This document shows, one piece after another, positions 8,501 to 14,290 of a DNA stretch of 20,822 bases. Below the pieces are notes generated by a model that had not been told where the DNA came from, did not search any database, and was given only the letters and a program-made list of their open reading frames with translations. The stretch's first letter is position 1. The number at the start of each line of letters is the position of its first letter. A program made the translations under genes and the position numbers. This DNA is from Ferroglobus sp. (GTDB taxonomy: Archaea > Halobacteriota > Archaeoglobi > Archaeoglobales > Archaeoglobaceae), in contig WAJX01000153.1 in assembly GCA_015523665.1 (NCBI GenBank), forward strand, positions 1 to 20,822. Reading direction: 5' to 3'.

Positions 8501-8594
8501 CCCTCTCTTTAACCTTCTCATATATCTTATTTCTCTCCCAAAAGTCCATCACGAATTTTTCAACTTCTTTATGAGAGTAAATGTTTGTAAACAT
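5523..8594 (-). CDS. ileS: isoleucyl-tRNA synthetase
   Basis: This 1023-residue class I synthetase charges tRNA-Ile. It shows GPPYTTGRIHLGT with the HIGH-equivalent HLGT (50-53) and KMSKS (585-589). A CP1 editing region starts near TTTPWTLPANM. Zinc-type cysteine pairs are present: CPRC (177-180), CWRC, and a CECG...CKCG ribbon before the DVWFDSG motif. The C-terminal part is the helical anticodon-binding domain. Length and layout fit the archaeal/eukaryotic type of IleRS. ATG 8594 has no Shine-Dalgarno but has an AT-rich TATA-like element ending 22 nt upstream. It is the first gene of a probable ileS-mptE unit and is divergent from a membrane-bound regulator. The C terminus was altered by a short tandem duplication. 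Confidence 0.97.
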   Translation of the reverse strand: MFTNIYSHKEVEKFVMDFWERNKIYEKVKERGNEYFFFVDGPPYTTGRIHLGTAWNKVIKDTILRYKRMKGFKVTDKPGWDMHGLPIEVKVEQELGIKEKKEIEEFGIDRFVSRCMEYALKNKDAMTKQFKRLGVWMDWDNPYMTVKAEYINSAWWTIKKASEKGLLERKKMVVNWCPRCETALADAEVEYADKTDPSIYVKFPVKGEKSTYIVIWTTTPWTLPANMAVAVHPSLEYAIVKAMKDDRIEYLIIAKELVDGVLKKGRYEIWEIVETKLGEDLVGIEYEHPLADEVPEQRNYIHKIYMADFVSAENTGCVHIATAHGLEDYELGMKYGIKIFNPVDDKGVYNDKAGKYRGINVFDANKIIIEDLKRKGLLIAEEKITHRYGHCWRCKTPIIYRATEQWFLKISKLKEAMMNEIDKVVWIPEWAGYARFKDWVSNAKDWCISRQRYWGIPIPVWECECGEMKVLGDINEIDWKSDLDLHRPKIDEIEFKCKCGKKMKRVPDVFDVWFDSGVASWGSIAYPLKKEDFKNLWPADFITEGHDQTRGWFYSQLGASIIAFEKAPYKTVLMHGFTLDEFGRKMSKSLGNVVEPEDVIEKIGVDAFRLYTLSSALWEDLKFSWDEANNFLRFLNVFWNVVRFAHTYMSLDKFKEVDVKELNLSIEDRWILSRLENLCKVANDAMENYQLHIVVRRFIEFMAEDFSRWYIQLSRRKVWEEKDSPSKISAYAVMFRVIDKGIRIIAPFAPFIAEYIYQNFVKKFKEGKDSIFMENYPEVEEEFIDEMLERDMEIIRDVSEACYNARQKSKIKLRWPLRELIVEGGEEVRKAVENLKDVLLAQCNVKDVKVVKSFEKKINIKPDFKKLGPILKEKIKDFSSYLESLNQEDLKKIVENGYVEFNGVRIDKSSLLIEYIIPPNYSYSEFSKGVVYLNTRIDEELKREAFARELVRRIQEMRKELDLDVEEYIDVSIVMDENLIKGFLDYIKTETRARNLEFGYAEGYVKEWEIENVKVSIGIKRLV

Positions 8595-8616
8595 GAGTGG
8601 ATGAAAAACATTCTGA

Positions 8617-8625
8617 TTAAAATAA
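8617..8625 (-). promoter_or_regulatory. TATA-like box for ileS
   Basis: Minus-strand TTATTTTAA ends 22 nt before ATG 8594, at the spacing seen for other first genes here. The sequence is a weak match in AT-rich DNA. Confidence 0.3.
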
Positions 8626-8660
8626 TTTTATGTAATCTTACATTTAATCTTTCGTTTTTG

Positions 8661-8675
8661 TAAGGCTTAAACCTA
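8661..8675. promoter_or_regulatory. imperfect palindrome between ileS and the divergent regulator
   Basis: TAAGGCTTAAACCTA contains the core GG(C)TTAA(A)CC, symmetric except for one base pair. It lies between the two divergent start sites, where a winged-helix dimer could bind. Whether the neighbouring regulator uses it is a guess. Confidence 0.22.
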
Positions 8676-8686
8676 ACAATTCCGAA

Positions 8687-8695
8687 TATTTTTAT
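8687..8695 (+). promoter_or_regulatory. TATA-like box for the membrane-bound regulator
   Basis: TATTTTTAT ends 25 nt upstream of ATG 8721. This spacing supports ATG 8721 as the start instead of the TTG four codons upstream. Confidence 0.38.
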
Positions 8696-8720
8696 TCTTA
8701 ATCGTAAATTGCTTAGATAT

Positions 8721-9314
8721 ATGAATATTTCACTTGATAGAAAAACGATATTCCTTTTAGCGTCTGAAACTAGATTGGAGATTCTAAAAAAGTTAGATGA
8801 ACGAAGAATGACTCTAACCGAGCTTGCAAAATCTTTAGATTTATCTAAAACAGCTGTAAAAGAACATTTGGATAAACTTGTTAATGCTGGACTTGTTAGA
8901 AGGGTTGATGAAGGTAGAAAATGGATTTATTACGAGTTGACATCTAATGGGAAGACATTAATGCATCCAGAGGAAGCGAGAATTAAACTGATTATTTCTT
9001 TAATTGTAGCTATATCATTTTCAGCTATTGGAATCTTACAATTGTTCGAGTCAATGAGAGTTGTTGGGAGGTTTATGGTAAAAGAAGCTACAAAAAGTGT
9101 TCCTTCAATTCCAATTTCTACACCAACACCCACACTTATTCCTACTCCTACACATACTCCAGCTCCAATAGAAACCCCAATTTCTATACCTCAACCTTCC
9201 ATACTTTCTTTACCCAAAGGGTATGTTGATATAATATTTGATTTTTATATTGGACTAGCATTACTTTTACTTGGCTTCTCAATTGCTCTCTATGCAATTA
9301 GGAGATTTGGCTAA
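8721..9314 (+). CDS. membrane-anchored winged-helix transcriptional regulator
   Basis: Residues 8-75 of this 197-residue protein form an ArsR-like winged helix: recognition-helix region LAKSLDLSKTAVKEHLDKL (35-53) and wing ending GRKWIYYEL (65-73). Two hydrophobic segments follow (about 88-108 and 171-193). They flank a loop of about 60 residues rich in Pro and Thr (128-160, repeated TP pairs). With the DNA-binding domain in the cytoplasm, the loop should lie outside, suggesting direct signalling from the cell surface to DNA. Similar proteins occur in Archaeoglobales and other euryarchaea. A TTG at 8709 is in frame, but ATG 8721 fits the TATA spacing. Targets are unknown; ileS is the divergent neighbour. 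A 13-bp-period partial tandem repeat covers the stop codon. Confidence 0.8.
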   Translation: MNISLDRKTIFLLASETRLEILKKLDERRMTLTELAKSLDLSKTAVKEHLDKLVNAGLVRRVDEGRKWIYYELTSNGKTLMHPEEARIKLIISLIVAISFSAIGILQLFESMRVVGRFMVKEATKSVPSIPISTPTPTLIPTPTHTPAPIETPISIPQPSILSLPKGYVDIIFDFYIGLALLLLGFSIALYAIRRFG

Positions 9315-9327
9315 CATTTTTGGCTAA
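9306..9327. repeat. 13-bp-period tandem repeat across a stop codon
   Basis: TTTGGCTAA at 9306-9314 (ending in the regulator's TAA stop) recurs at 9319-9327, a 13-bp period with CATT between. It resembles a decayed tandem duplication like those at the ileS and purE stops. Confidence 0.6.
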
Positions 9328-9540
9328 ATAAATACTTTAAGCTAATACTTTTATAAATAATTAAAATATTATTATTCATTAAATTTTATATTTTTAATAC
9401 AAAATAATAATTAATTGGCAGGAATTATTTTAGAAAAAAATCATTTTAATAAAAAATTATAAATATGAAAATTACTATTGATATATAAAATAAGTATATA
9501 TTAATAAGACATAGTAGTAAAAGAAAAGATATACATAAAT

Positions 9541-9549
9541 CTTTTTATC
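9541..9549 (+). promoter_or_regulatory. TATA-like box for the FAD/Fe-S oxidoreductase operon
   Basis: CTTTTTATC ends 21 nt before ATG 9571. The preceding 9315-9540 stretch is very AT-rich and contains no gene or other clear signal. Confidence 0.38.
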
Positions 9550-9570
9550 TCTTTTAAGTTTAAATAGAAT

Positions 9571-10857
9571 ATGAAATCTATTCCAAATTCAATCCATCCG
9601 GTTCAACTTTACTTATACTCCCACGATATAACATCTCCACCTTTTCTTATTAAACTCTTTATTTCAAAACCAAAAGCTGTTTATCAACCCAGAAATGAGA
9701 ATGAAATTCTCGAAATTCTTAATTATGCAAGGGATAATAGGCTTAATGTAATTCCAAGAGGAGCGGGAACATCCGGTTATGGTGGGGTTTTACCATATTC
9801 ACCATATAACTCAATAATTATAGATTTTTTTAGAATGAAAGAATTTGAAATTGATGAAAAACAGAAAATTCTCATAGCAGAACCTGGAGTTGTGTGGTGG
9901 GATGTGGAGAGAGAATTAAATAAAGTTGGCTTATCACTTAGAGTTTATCCAACTAGTGCGCCAGCATCGACTATAGCAGGATGGATCTCTGCTGGTGGAT
10001 ATGGAGTGGGAAGTTTGAGGTATGGTGGTATAGCTGAAAATGTTGAAAGATTAAGGATTGCAGATTTTTCAGGAGTAAGAGAGACTGAAGACATTCATCT
10101 TTTCTCTGGATTACATGGCACCACAGGAATAATAACAAAAGCTTGGATAAAATTAAAGGAGTATGAAGAGTATAACGCTGTTGCTTTTCATGTTAGTATT
10201 GATGAGGCTGTTAAATTGGTTGAAAATTGGAAAAACTATATTTATTCGGCATTTTTCCTATCTTCTGAATACATCACTGCAAAGAATCAGGTATTTAGAG
10301 ATGATGTTCAATATGAGGTTCCAGAAAAAGATACATTGGTTATTGTAGGAGTGGAGAACAGCAAACAACTCCTCAATTTAAGTAATCTTAAAATTGGAAA
10401 CCCTCAGCTTGGAGAACATTTATGGGATTTAAGATTTTATTCGATGCGTGTAAAGAGGTTGGGACCAACTCTTATAATATCCGAGGTTATATTACCCTAC
10501 AATTCCATTCCAGAATACGTGAAAAAAATGAAAAAAATGGGTGCTATGATTGAGATTTGGTTTAACAAAAATAATGTGACTTCACTTTCCTTTTTTCTTG
10601 CAGATGAGAGAAAGGTTGGTTATACTCTTGCTTGGAGAAAAAGCATCAAGGCTATGAAACTGGCGTACTCTCTTGGAGGAAAAGCATACTCTACTGGGCT
10701 ATATCTCGCGCATCACTCACCAAAAGTTATAGAAGAATACTATGAGCTTTTAAATTACAAGAAAAAGATAGATCCGTTAAACCTCCTTAACTACGGAAAA
10801 GTATTCCCAAAAGGAAGATTACCAACACTTATGAAGATTGCGGAGCTGATATCGTGA
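9571..10857 (+). CDS. FAD-linked oxidoreductase, GlcD/lactate-dehydrogenase-like
   Basis: This 428-residue PCMH-type flavoprotein resembles glycolate oxidase GlcD and D-lactate dehydrogenase. The FAD-binding domain spans about residues 35-195, with the pyrophosphate loop RGAGTSGYGG (63-72), AEPGVVWWDVE (103-113) and AGWISAGGYGVGSLRYGG (136-153). The C-terminal part ends with the family's DPLNLLNYGKVFP motif. It is somewhat shorter than GlcD (usually about 460 or more), mainly in the substrate-binding C-terminal half, so the substrate is uncertain: a 2-hydroxyacid is the best guess. The next gene overlaps it by 4 bp and encodes the Fe-S partner, so electrons probably pass from substrate via FAD to Fe-S clusters. 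ATG 9571 has no Shine-Dalgarno and is probably leaderless. Confidence 0.85.
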   Translation: MKSIPNSIHPVQLYLYSHDITSPPFLIKLFISKPKAVYQPRNENEILEILNYARDNRLNVIPRGAGTSGYGGVLPYSPYNSIIIDFFRMKEFEIDEKQKILIAEPGVVWWDVERELNKVGLSLRVYPTSAPASTIAGWISAGGYGVGSLRYGGIAENVERLRIADFSGVRETEDIHLFSGLHGTTGIITKAWIKLKEYEEYNAVAFHVSIDEAVKLVENWKNYIYSAFFLSSEYITAKNQVFRDDVQYEVPEKDTLVIVGVENSKQLLNLSNLKIGNPQLGEHLWDLRFYSMRVKRLGPTLIISEVILPYNSIPEYVKKMKKMGAMIEIWFNKNNVTSLSFFLADERKVGYTLAWRKSIKAMKLAYSLGGKAYSTGLYLAHHSPKVIEEYYELLNYKKKIDPLNLLNYGKVFPKGRLPTLMKIAELIS

Positions 10858-11993
10858 GAGATGATACTTTGTTTAAAGAGCTTGAAAAAGAGATTTTCAT
10901 CTGCGCCCAATGCAATTTTTGTAGAATTTGTCCGGTTTATTATGAAGAGGGATGGGAGAGTTCATCTCCCAGAGGAAGAATTTATTTACTCAAAGGAATT
11001 TTAAAAAGAGAAATTAAATTTGAAGAAATTGAGGGAATTGTTCAAGATTTTTTTAAATGCACAACTTGTGGGATATGCGAAGTTGTATGTCAAACATCAA
11101 TACCACTTATCGAAATCTGGGAGAAAGCGAGAGAAGTATTTGTTAAAAGAAAAGGCCCTTTAAAAGCTCATGAAAGGATTAGAAATTCGGCATTAAAAAA
11201 TGGCAATCCGTATGGAGAGGAATTAAATAAAAGAGATGAGTGGTTTAAACAACTTTCAGAAAATTTTGAGATAAAAAAAGCTGAATTGGTATACTTCGCT
11301 GGTTGTACTGCAAGTTATCGAATGAATGAGATAGCGAAGAGTGTTGTAAGCATTCTTAATAAAGCAGGGGTAGATTTTAGTTATGCTGGGAGAGATGAAT
11401 ATTGCTGTGGCTCTCCATTTCTTAGGACTGGACAAAGAGATTTAGCTATTGAGTTTTTTAAGAAAAATTATAGGGAATGGAGAAAGAGGGGTGTTAAAAA
11501 AATACTCACGTCATGTTCAGGTTGTTTTAGGACTATTAAGAAAGATTATCCAGTTATTGCTAAAGAGCTTGGATATGCTTGGAATTTTGAGGTTATTCAT
11601 GTTTCACAACTCTTATTAGAGTTGATTAATGAAAAAAAATTAAAAGTTAGAAAGAAAAAACTTAAAGCTACTTATCATGATCCTTGTCATCTCGGTAGGC
11701 ATATGGGAATTTATGAAGAACCAAGAAGGGTGTTGGAATTATCTGGAATTGAATTAATTGAAATGGAAGATAATAAAGAGAGATCTCTTTGCTGTGGTGC
11801 TGGTGGTGGTGTAAAATCGCAATTTAAAGATTTAGCAATGAAGATTGGGAAAAAAAGAGTCGCTCAGGCAGAAAATATTGGAGTTAAGATGATCATTTCT
11901 TCCTGTCCATTTTGTAAACTTCATTTAAAACAGGCTAGTGAGGGGAAGTTGGAAGTTATTGATTTAGTTGAACTAATCGATAAATTCTCTTAA
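10854..11993 (+). CDS. Fe-S oxidoreductase, GlcF/HdrD-like with two CCG domains
   Basis: The N-terminal part of this 379-residue protein binds two [4Fe-4S] clusters. The first has cysteines 17, 20, 23 and 26 (CX2CX2CX2CP). The second has 69, 72, 75 and 79 (CX2CX2CX3C). Two complete CCG (PF02754) domains follow: C151, C184-C185, C221/C224 (CX32CCX35CX2C) and C278, C313-C314, C351/C354 (CX34CCX36CX2C). These fit the pattern that holds noncubane clusters in HdrB/HdrD. The first ferredoxin motif is one residue shorter than the usual CX2CX2CX3CP. The start is GTG 10854 with GGAG 8 nt upstream, overlapping the flavoprotein's stop codon (GTGA). It should take electrons from the FAD subunit and pass them to a membrane quinone or another carrier, which is inferred. 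Confidence 0.9.
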   Translation: MRDDTLFKELEKEIFICAQCNFCRICPVYYEEGWESSSPRGRIYLLKGILKREIKFEEIEGIVQDFFKCTTCGICEVVCQTSIPLIEIWEKAREVFVKRKGPLKAHERIRNSALKNGNPYGEELNKRDEWFKQLSENFEIKKAELVYFAGCTASYRMNEIAKSVVSILNKAGVDFSYAGRDEYCCGSPFLRTGQRDLAIEFFKKNYREWRKRGVKKILTSCSGCFRTIKKDYPVIAKELGYAWNFEVIHVSQLLLELINEKKLKVRKKKLKATYHDPCHLGRHMGIYEEPRRVLELSGIELIEMEDNKERSLCCGAGGGVKSQFKDLAMKIGKKRVAQAENIGVKMIISSCPFCKLHLKQASEGKLEVIDLVELIDKFS

Positions 11994-11994
11994 T

Positions 11995-12702
11995 TCACCA
12001 CACTATTTCATCTCCTCTGAAAACAGGACCTTCAACACAAACCCTCATACCGTTTCCAATAACGCAACTTCCACATATTCCAATTCCACATTTCATATAT
12101 CTGTCTAGGGAAAACTCTGTCTTATTCAATATACCTAATTCTTTAAAATATGAATGTATTCCTCTCATAACGACTTCTGGTCCGCATATGTATATCTTAT
12201 CATACTCTTCAACATCCTCTGAATAAACGAGATCGAATATATTCCCTTTCTCTCCCTCGCTACCATCCTCTGTTATAATTCTCATTCTCGCTTTTTCAAA
12301 TCTCTCCTTTAACACCAAGTCATCACTACTTCTTACAGCATATAACACCTTAACCTTAACTCTACATTTTTGTAAAAAGTCATATAAGTATGCAAGAGGA
12401 GCTACACCAATTCCACCAGCAATCATTAGGACTTTCCCTTTAGCTGGAGAAAAAGGGTTACCTATGGGGCCTTTTATTCCAACTCTCTCTCCGGGCTTTA
12501 TCTTTATTAAATATCTCGTAGTCTCTCCGACAGCTTTAACTGTAACTGATTGCGGTGAGGATAAGCTTAGTGGTATCTCCTCAAGATCGAAGATGTTTAA
12601 CATTACAAATTGTCCTGGAAAAGATTTTAATTCTTTTTCAAAAAATATCGTCGAATACCTTTCGTTGTGTCTAATAACTTTATCAACTCTGAGTGTGAAC
12701 AT
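11995..12702 (-). CDS. pyrK: dihydroorotate dehydrogenase electron-transfer subunit (PyrK)
   Basis: This 235-residue ferredoxin-reductase-like protein carries FAD and one [2Fe-2S] cluster and moves electrons from PyrD to NAD+. It shows EIPLSLSSP (42-50) in the flavin-binding barrel, the NAD-site GGIGVAPL (96-103), CGPE (173-176) and the C-terminal cluster cysteines 205, 210, 213 and 222. Its partner pyrD is in the window but about 1.6 kb away and not in the same operon. The gene converges on the Fe-S oxidoreductase with one base between the stop codons. ATG 12702 lacks a Shine-Dalgarno and has a TATA-like box 21 nt upstream. Because PyrK-like proteins can serve other oxidoreductases (for example the NfnA/sulfide-dehydrogenase type), a different partner remains possible. 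Confidence 0.82.
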   Translation of the reverse strand: MFTLRVDKVIRHNERYSTIFFEKELKSFPGQFVMLNIFDLEEIPLSLSSPQSVTVKAVGETTRYLIKIKPGERVGIKGPIGNPFSPAKGKVLMIAGGIGVAPLAYLYDFLQKCRVKVKVLYAVRSSDDLVLKERFEKARMRIITEDGSEGEKGNIFDLVYSEDVEEYDKIYICGPEVVMRGIHSYFKELGILNKTEFSLDRYMKCGIGICGSCVIGNGMRVCVEGPVFRGDEIVW

Positions 12703-12723
12703 AATAAATGGATTACACTCGAT

Positions 12724-12731
12724 CTTATAAA
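12724..12731 (-). promoter_or_regulatory. TATA-like box for pyrK
   Basis: Minus-strand TTTATAAG ends 21 nt before ATG 12702. It shares an 83-bp divergent region with the promoter of the neighbouring plus-strand gene. Confidence 0.42.
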
Positions 12732-12754
12732 TAATTCGAAAGATTTAGGGACAA

Positions 12755-12763
12755 TTTATTAAA
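12755..12763 (+). promoter_or_regulatory. TATA-like box for the ferredoxin-partner gene
   Basis: TTTATTAAA ends 22 nt before ATG 12786, consistent with a leaderless transcript divergent from pyrK. Confidence 0.4.
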
Positions 12764-12785
12764 CACTTCCATCTTACCTTTATTT

Positions 12786-13205
12786 ATGAAGATGAGACAA
12801 TGGCCTGTTAAAATATTGCTTGTACATCCAAAAGCACCATTCCTTAAAGAGGGAAAGATTACGATAGCAGCAGATTGTGCAGTACTCGTTAATAAGGAGA
12901 TAAGAGATAGATTTGAAGATGAAGCAGTAGTTATTGGTTGTCCGATGCTTGAAGATCCAAATAGGGTTTTTGAAAAAATAAAACTCTTGCTTGAGGAAGG
13001 AGAATTTGAAGAAGTTGATGTCATTACAATGGAAGTTCCATGCTGTCAGGCAATTCACATGATGGTAGATAGAGTTGATTCTGATAAGGTGAATAAAAAG
13101 ATAAATAGATATATTGTGAGAGTTTCGGGTAATATAGAAGAATTTACTGGTAAAATTGACAAGAGTATGATAGAAGCTGAAAGAGCGGCACATGGAGGTA
13201 TGTGA
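12786..13205 (+). CDS. ferredoxin-associated cysteine domain protein (free-standing)
   Basis: This 139-residue protein corresponds to the C-terminal domain normally fused to a 2[4Fe-4S] ferredoxin in many anaerobic bacteria and methanogens. Recognisable blocks are RQWPVKILLVHPKAPF (4-19), IAADCAVL (27-34), IGCPMLED (50-57) and MEVPCCQAIHM (82-92). Cysteines 31, 52, 86 and 87 are at the positions conserved in that domain. The biochemical role of the domain is not established to my knowledge; redox or metal binding is likely. The ferredoxin half is encoded by the next gene, so the order is reversed relative to the fusion. It is first in its operon, divergent from pyrK, and lacks a Shine-Dalgarno. 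An ATG two codons in (12792) is also possible. Confidence 0.75.
   Translation: MKMRQWPVKILLVHPKAPFLKEGKITIAADCAVLVNKEIRDRFEDEAVVIGCPMLEDPNRVFEKIKLLLEEGEFEEVDVITMEVPCCQAIHMMVDRVDSDKVNKKINRYIVRVSGNIEEFTGKIDKSMIEAERAAHGGM
13194..13199 (+). promoter_or_regulatory. Shine-Dalgarno that fixes a TTG start for the ferredoxin gene
   Basis: GGAGGT lies 7 nt before TTG 13207 and inside the last codons of the upstream gene. The in-frame ATG 13192 would place this motif inside the coding region with nothing upstream, and ATG 13222 would be too far away. Confidence 0.6.
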
Positions 13206-13206
13206 A

Positions 13207-13503
13207 TTGAAAAGAAAAAGGATGATAATAGCTATAGATGTTGAGAAATGTATAGGTTGTGGGAGATGTGTAAATTCATGTCCTACTCAAGCACTAAAAC
13301 TTGAAAATGGAAAAGCTAAGCTTGTAGATGAAAGGTTGTGTGATGGATTTGGTTCTTGCATAGCGGTTTGTCCAACTAATGCTCTCTATATTGAAGAGAG
13401 GGAAGTTGAGGAATTTGATTGGAATATTCTTAATAAAATAGATTTTGAAGAATTTTTGAATAGACTCCGTAGGCATTATCAGCCAGAGGAAGTGGTATTA
13501 TAA
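13207..13503 (+). CDS. 2[4Fe-4S]-type ferredoxin
   Basis: This 98-residue ferredoxin has a first cluster motif CX2CX2CX3CP at cysteines 15, 18, 21 and 25. Its second motif keeps cysteines 45, 51 and 55, but residue 48, where the fourth cysteine would be, is Phe (CDGFGSC). The second site therefore has three cysteines and could hold a [3Fe-4S] or differently ligated cluster. The same Cys loss is common in the fused family (CDGLGAC). An acidic tail rich in Glu and Asp follows. The TTG start is chosen because GGAGGT sits 7 nt upstream; an in-frame ATG at 13192 would add five residues and overlap the previous gene by 14 bp. The gene is translationally coupled to the partner-domain gene, and the two products probably form a complex. 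Confidence 0.85.
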   Translation: MKRKRMIIAIDVEKCIGCGRCVNSCPTQALKLENGKAKLVDERLCDGFGSCIAVCPTNALYIEEREVEEFDWNILNKIDFEEFLNRLRRHYQPEEVVL

Positions 13504-13523
13504 TTACTTATATATAATTATAA
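13498..13523. repeat. AT-only inverted repeat at the ferredoxin gene end
   Basis: TTATAATTA (13498-13506) and TAATTATAA (13515-13523) form a 9-bp stem with an 8-nt loop, overlapping the TAA stop. The stem has no G or C, and short T runs follow at 13527-13542. It may be a weak 3' end signal or simply a product of base composition. Confidence 0.3.
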
Positions 13524-13653
13524 ATTTATTTTAATATATTTTTAATATTAAAAGTTTGTTTATTTATATGTAGGAAATATTATAAATATTTTGGAATGAA
13601 ATTAGTAATTAATGTTAATGTTGATAGAAATGAAGTAAAGCTAACATAATTAA

Positions 13654-13662
13654 CTTTTTATT
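13654..13662 (+). promoter_or_regulatory. TATA-like box for the HTH_10 regulator
   Basis: CTTTTTATT ends 22 nt before ATG 13685. The rest of the 13504-13684 gap is AT-rich without a clear signal. Confidence 0.38.
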
Positions 13663-13684
13663 CATCTTTAACCTCTAAGATTTA

Positions 13685-14290
13685 ATGATCGAAGTCCAAA
13701 TAAAAACTCCTTCTCCTCCTAACTGTCAGATGAGTTGGATTAAAAAAGTTATAGACTCAGCCATAGTGAAGGTTGAGAATATATCTGCTTTTGATGAAAA
13801 TTTGAGGAGCTTAATAGATGTAAAGGCTAAAGAAGTTGAAAAAGCTATAAAATCGCTTCCGCCAGCGTGTACAGCTATCTTACTCTCAAGAGATGAAGCA
13901 AAAGTTCTTGTAAGAAATCATAGTTGTGATGTGGCTATTAATATACTTAAGGCTGGATGTTTGATAACTTCTGCAGATGTTAGAGATGAGTATGTTCTAT
14001 GGAATTTGATATGTGATGAAGATAGTTTTGTCAAGTTGGTGAGAAGACTTGAAGAGAGTGGTGTTGATTTTGAGATAACGTATAAAGGCAATATAAATGA
14101 AAAAGATCGTGTTACATATAGGGAAGAGGAAATCCTCAGAATCGCTTTAAAAGAAGGATACTTTGACTATCCTAAAAAGATAAAACTTGAAGAGTTGGCT
14201 GAGATGCTTAGTATAGCTCCATCAACTCTTTCTGAAATCTTGAGAAGAGGTCAGAAGAAGGTGTTGGAGAAGTATTTTGGAAATTATTGA
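13685..14290 (+). CDS. HTH_10 (bacterio-opsin-activator type) transcriptional regulator
   Basis: The C-terminal residues 148-198 of this 201-residue protein carry the archaeal HTH_10 domain: EEEILRIALKEGYFDYPKKI, then LEELAEMLSIAPSTLSEILR (168-187) as the helix-turn-helix. The N-terminal 140 residues form an uncharacterised sensor-like region with five cysteines (14, 62, 81, 92, 110) that could make it redox- or metal-responsive, though this is inferred. Gene order (ferredoxin pair upstream, pyrD converging downstream) does not identify targets. Stop codons of this gene and pyrD overlap antisense by 7 bp. The start at ATG 13685 is leaderless-like. Confidence 0.82.
   Translation: MIEVQIKTPSPPNCQMSWIKKVIDSAIVKVENISAFDENLRSLIDVKAKEVEKAIKSLPPACTAILLSRDEAKVLVRNHSCDVAINILKAGCLITSADVRDEYVLWNLICDEDSFVKLVRRLEESGVDFEITYKGNINEKDRVTYREEEILRIALKEGYFDYPKKIKLEELAEMLSIAPSTLSEILRRGQKKVLEKYFGNY

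Noticed and set aside
12780..13193. 137-codon minus-strand open frame opposite the ferredoxin-partner gene
   Set aside because: The plus-strand product has conserved cysteine blocks; the antisense product is rich in Phe, Tyr, Asn and His, as expected for a shadow frame.
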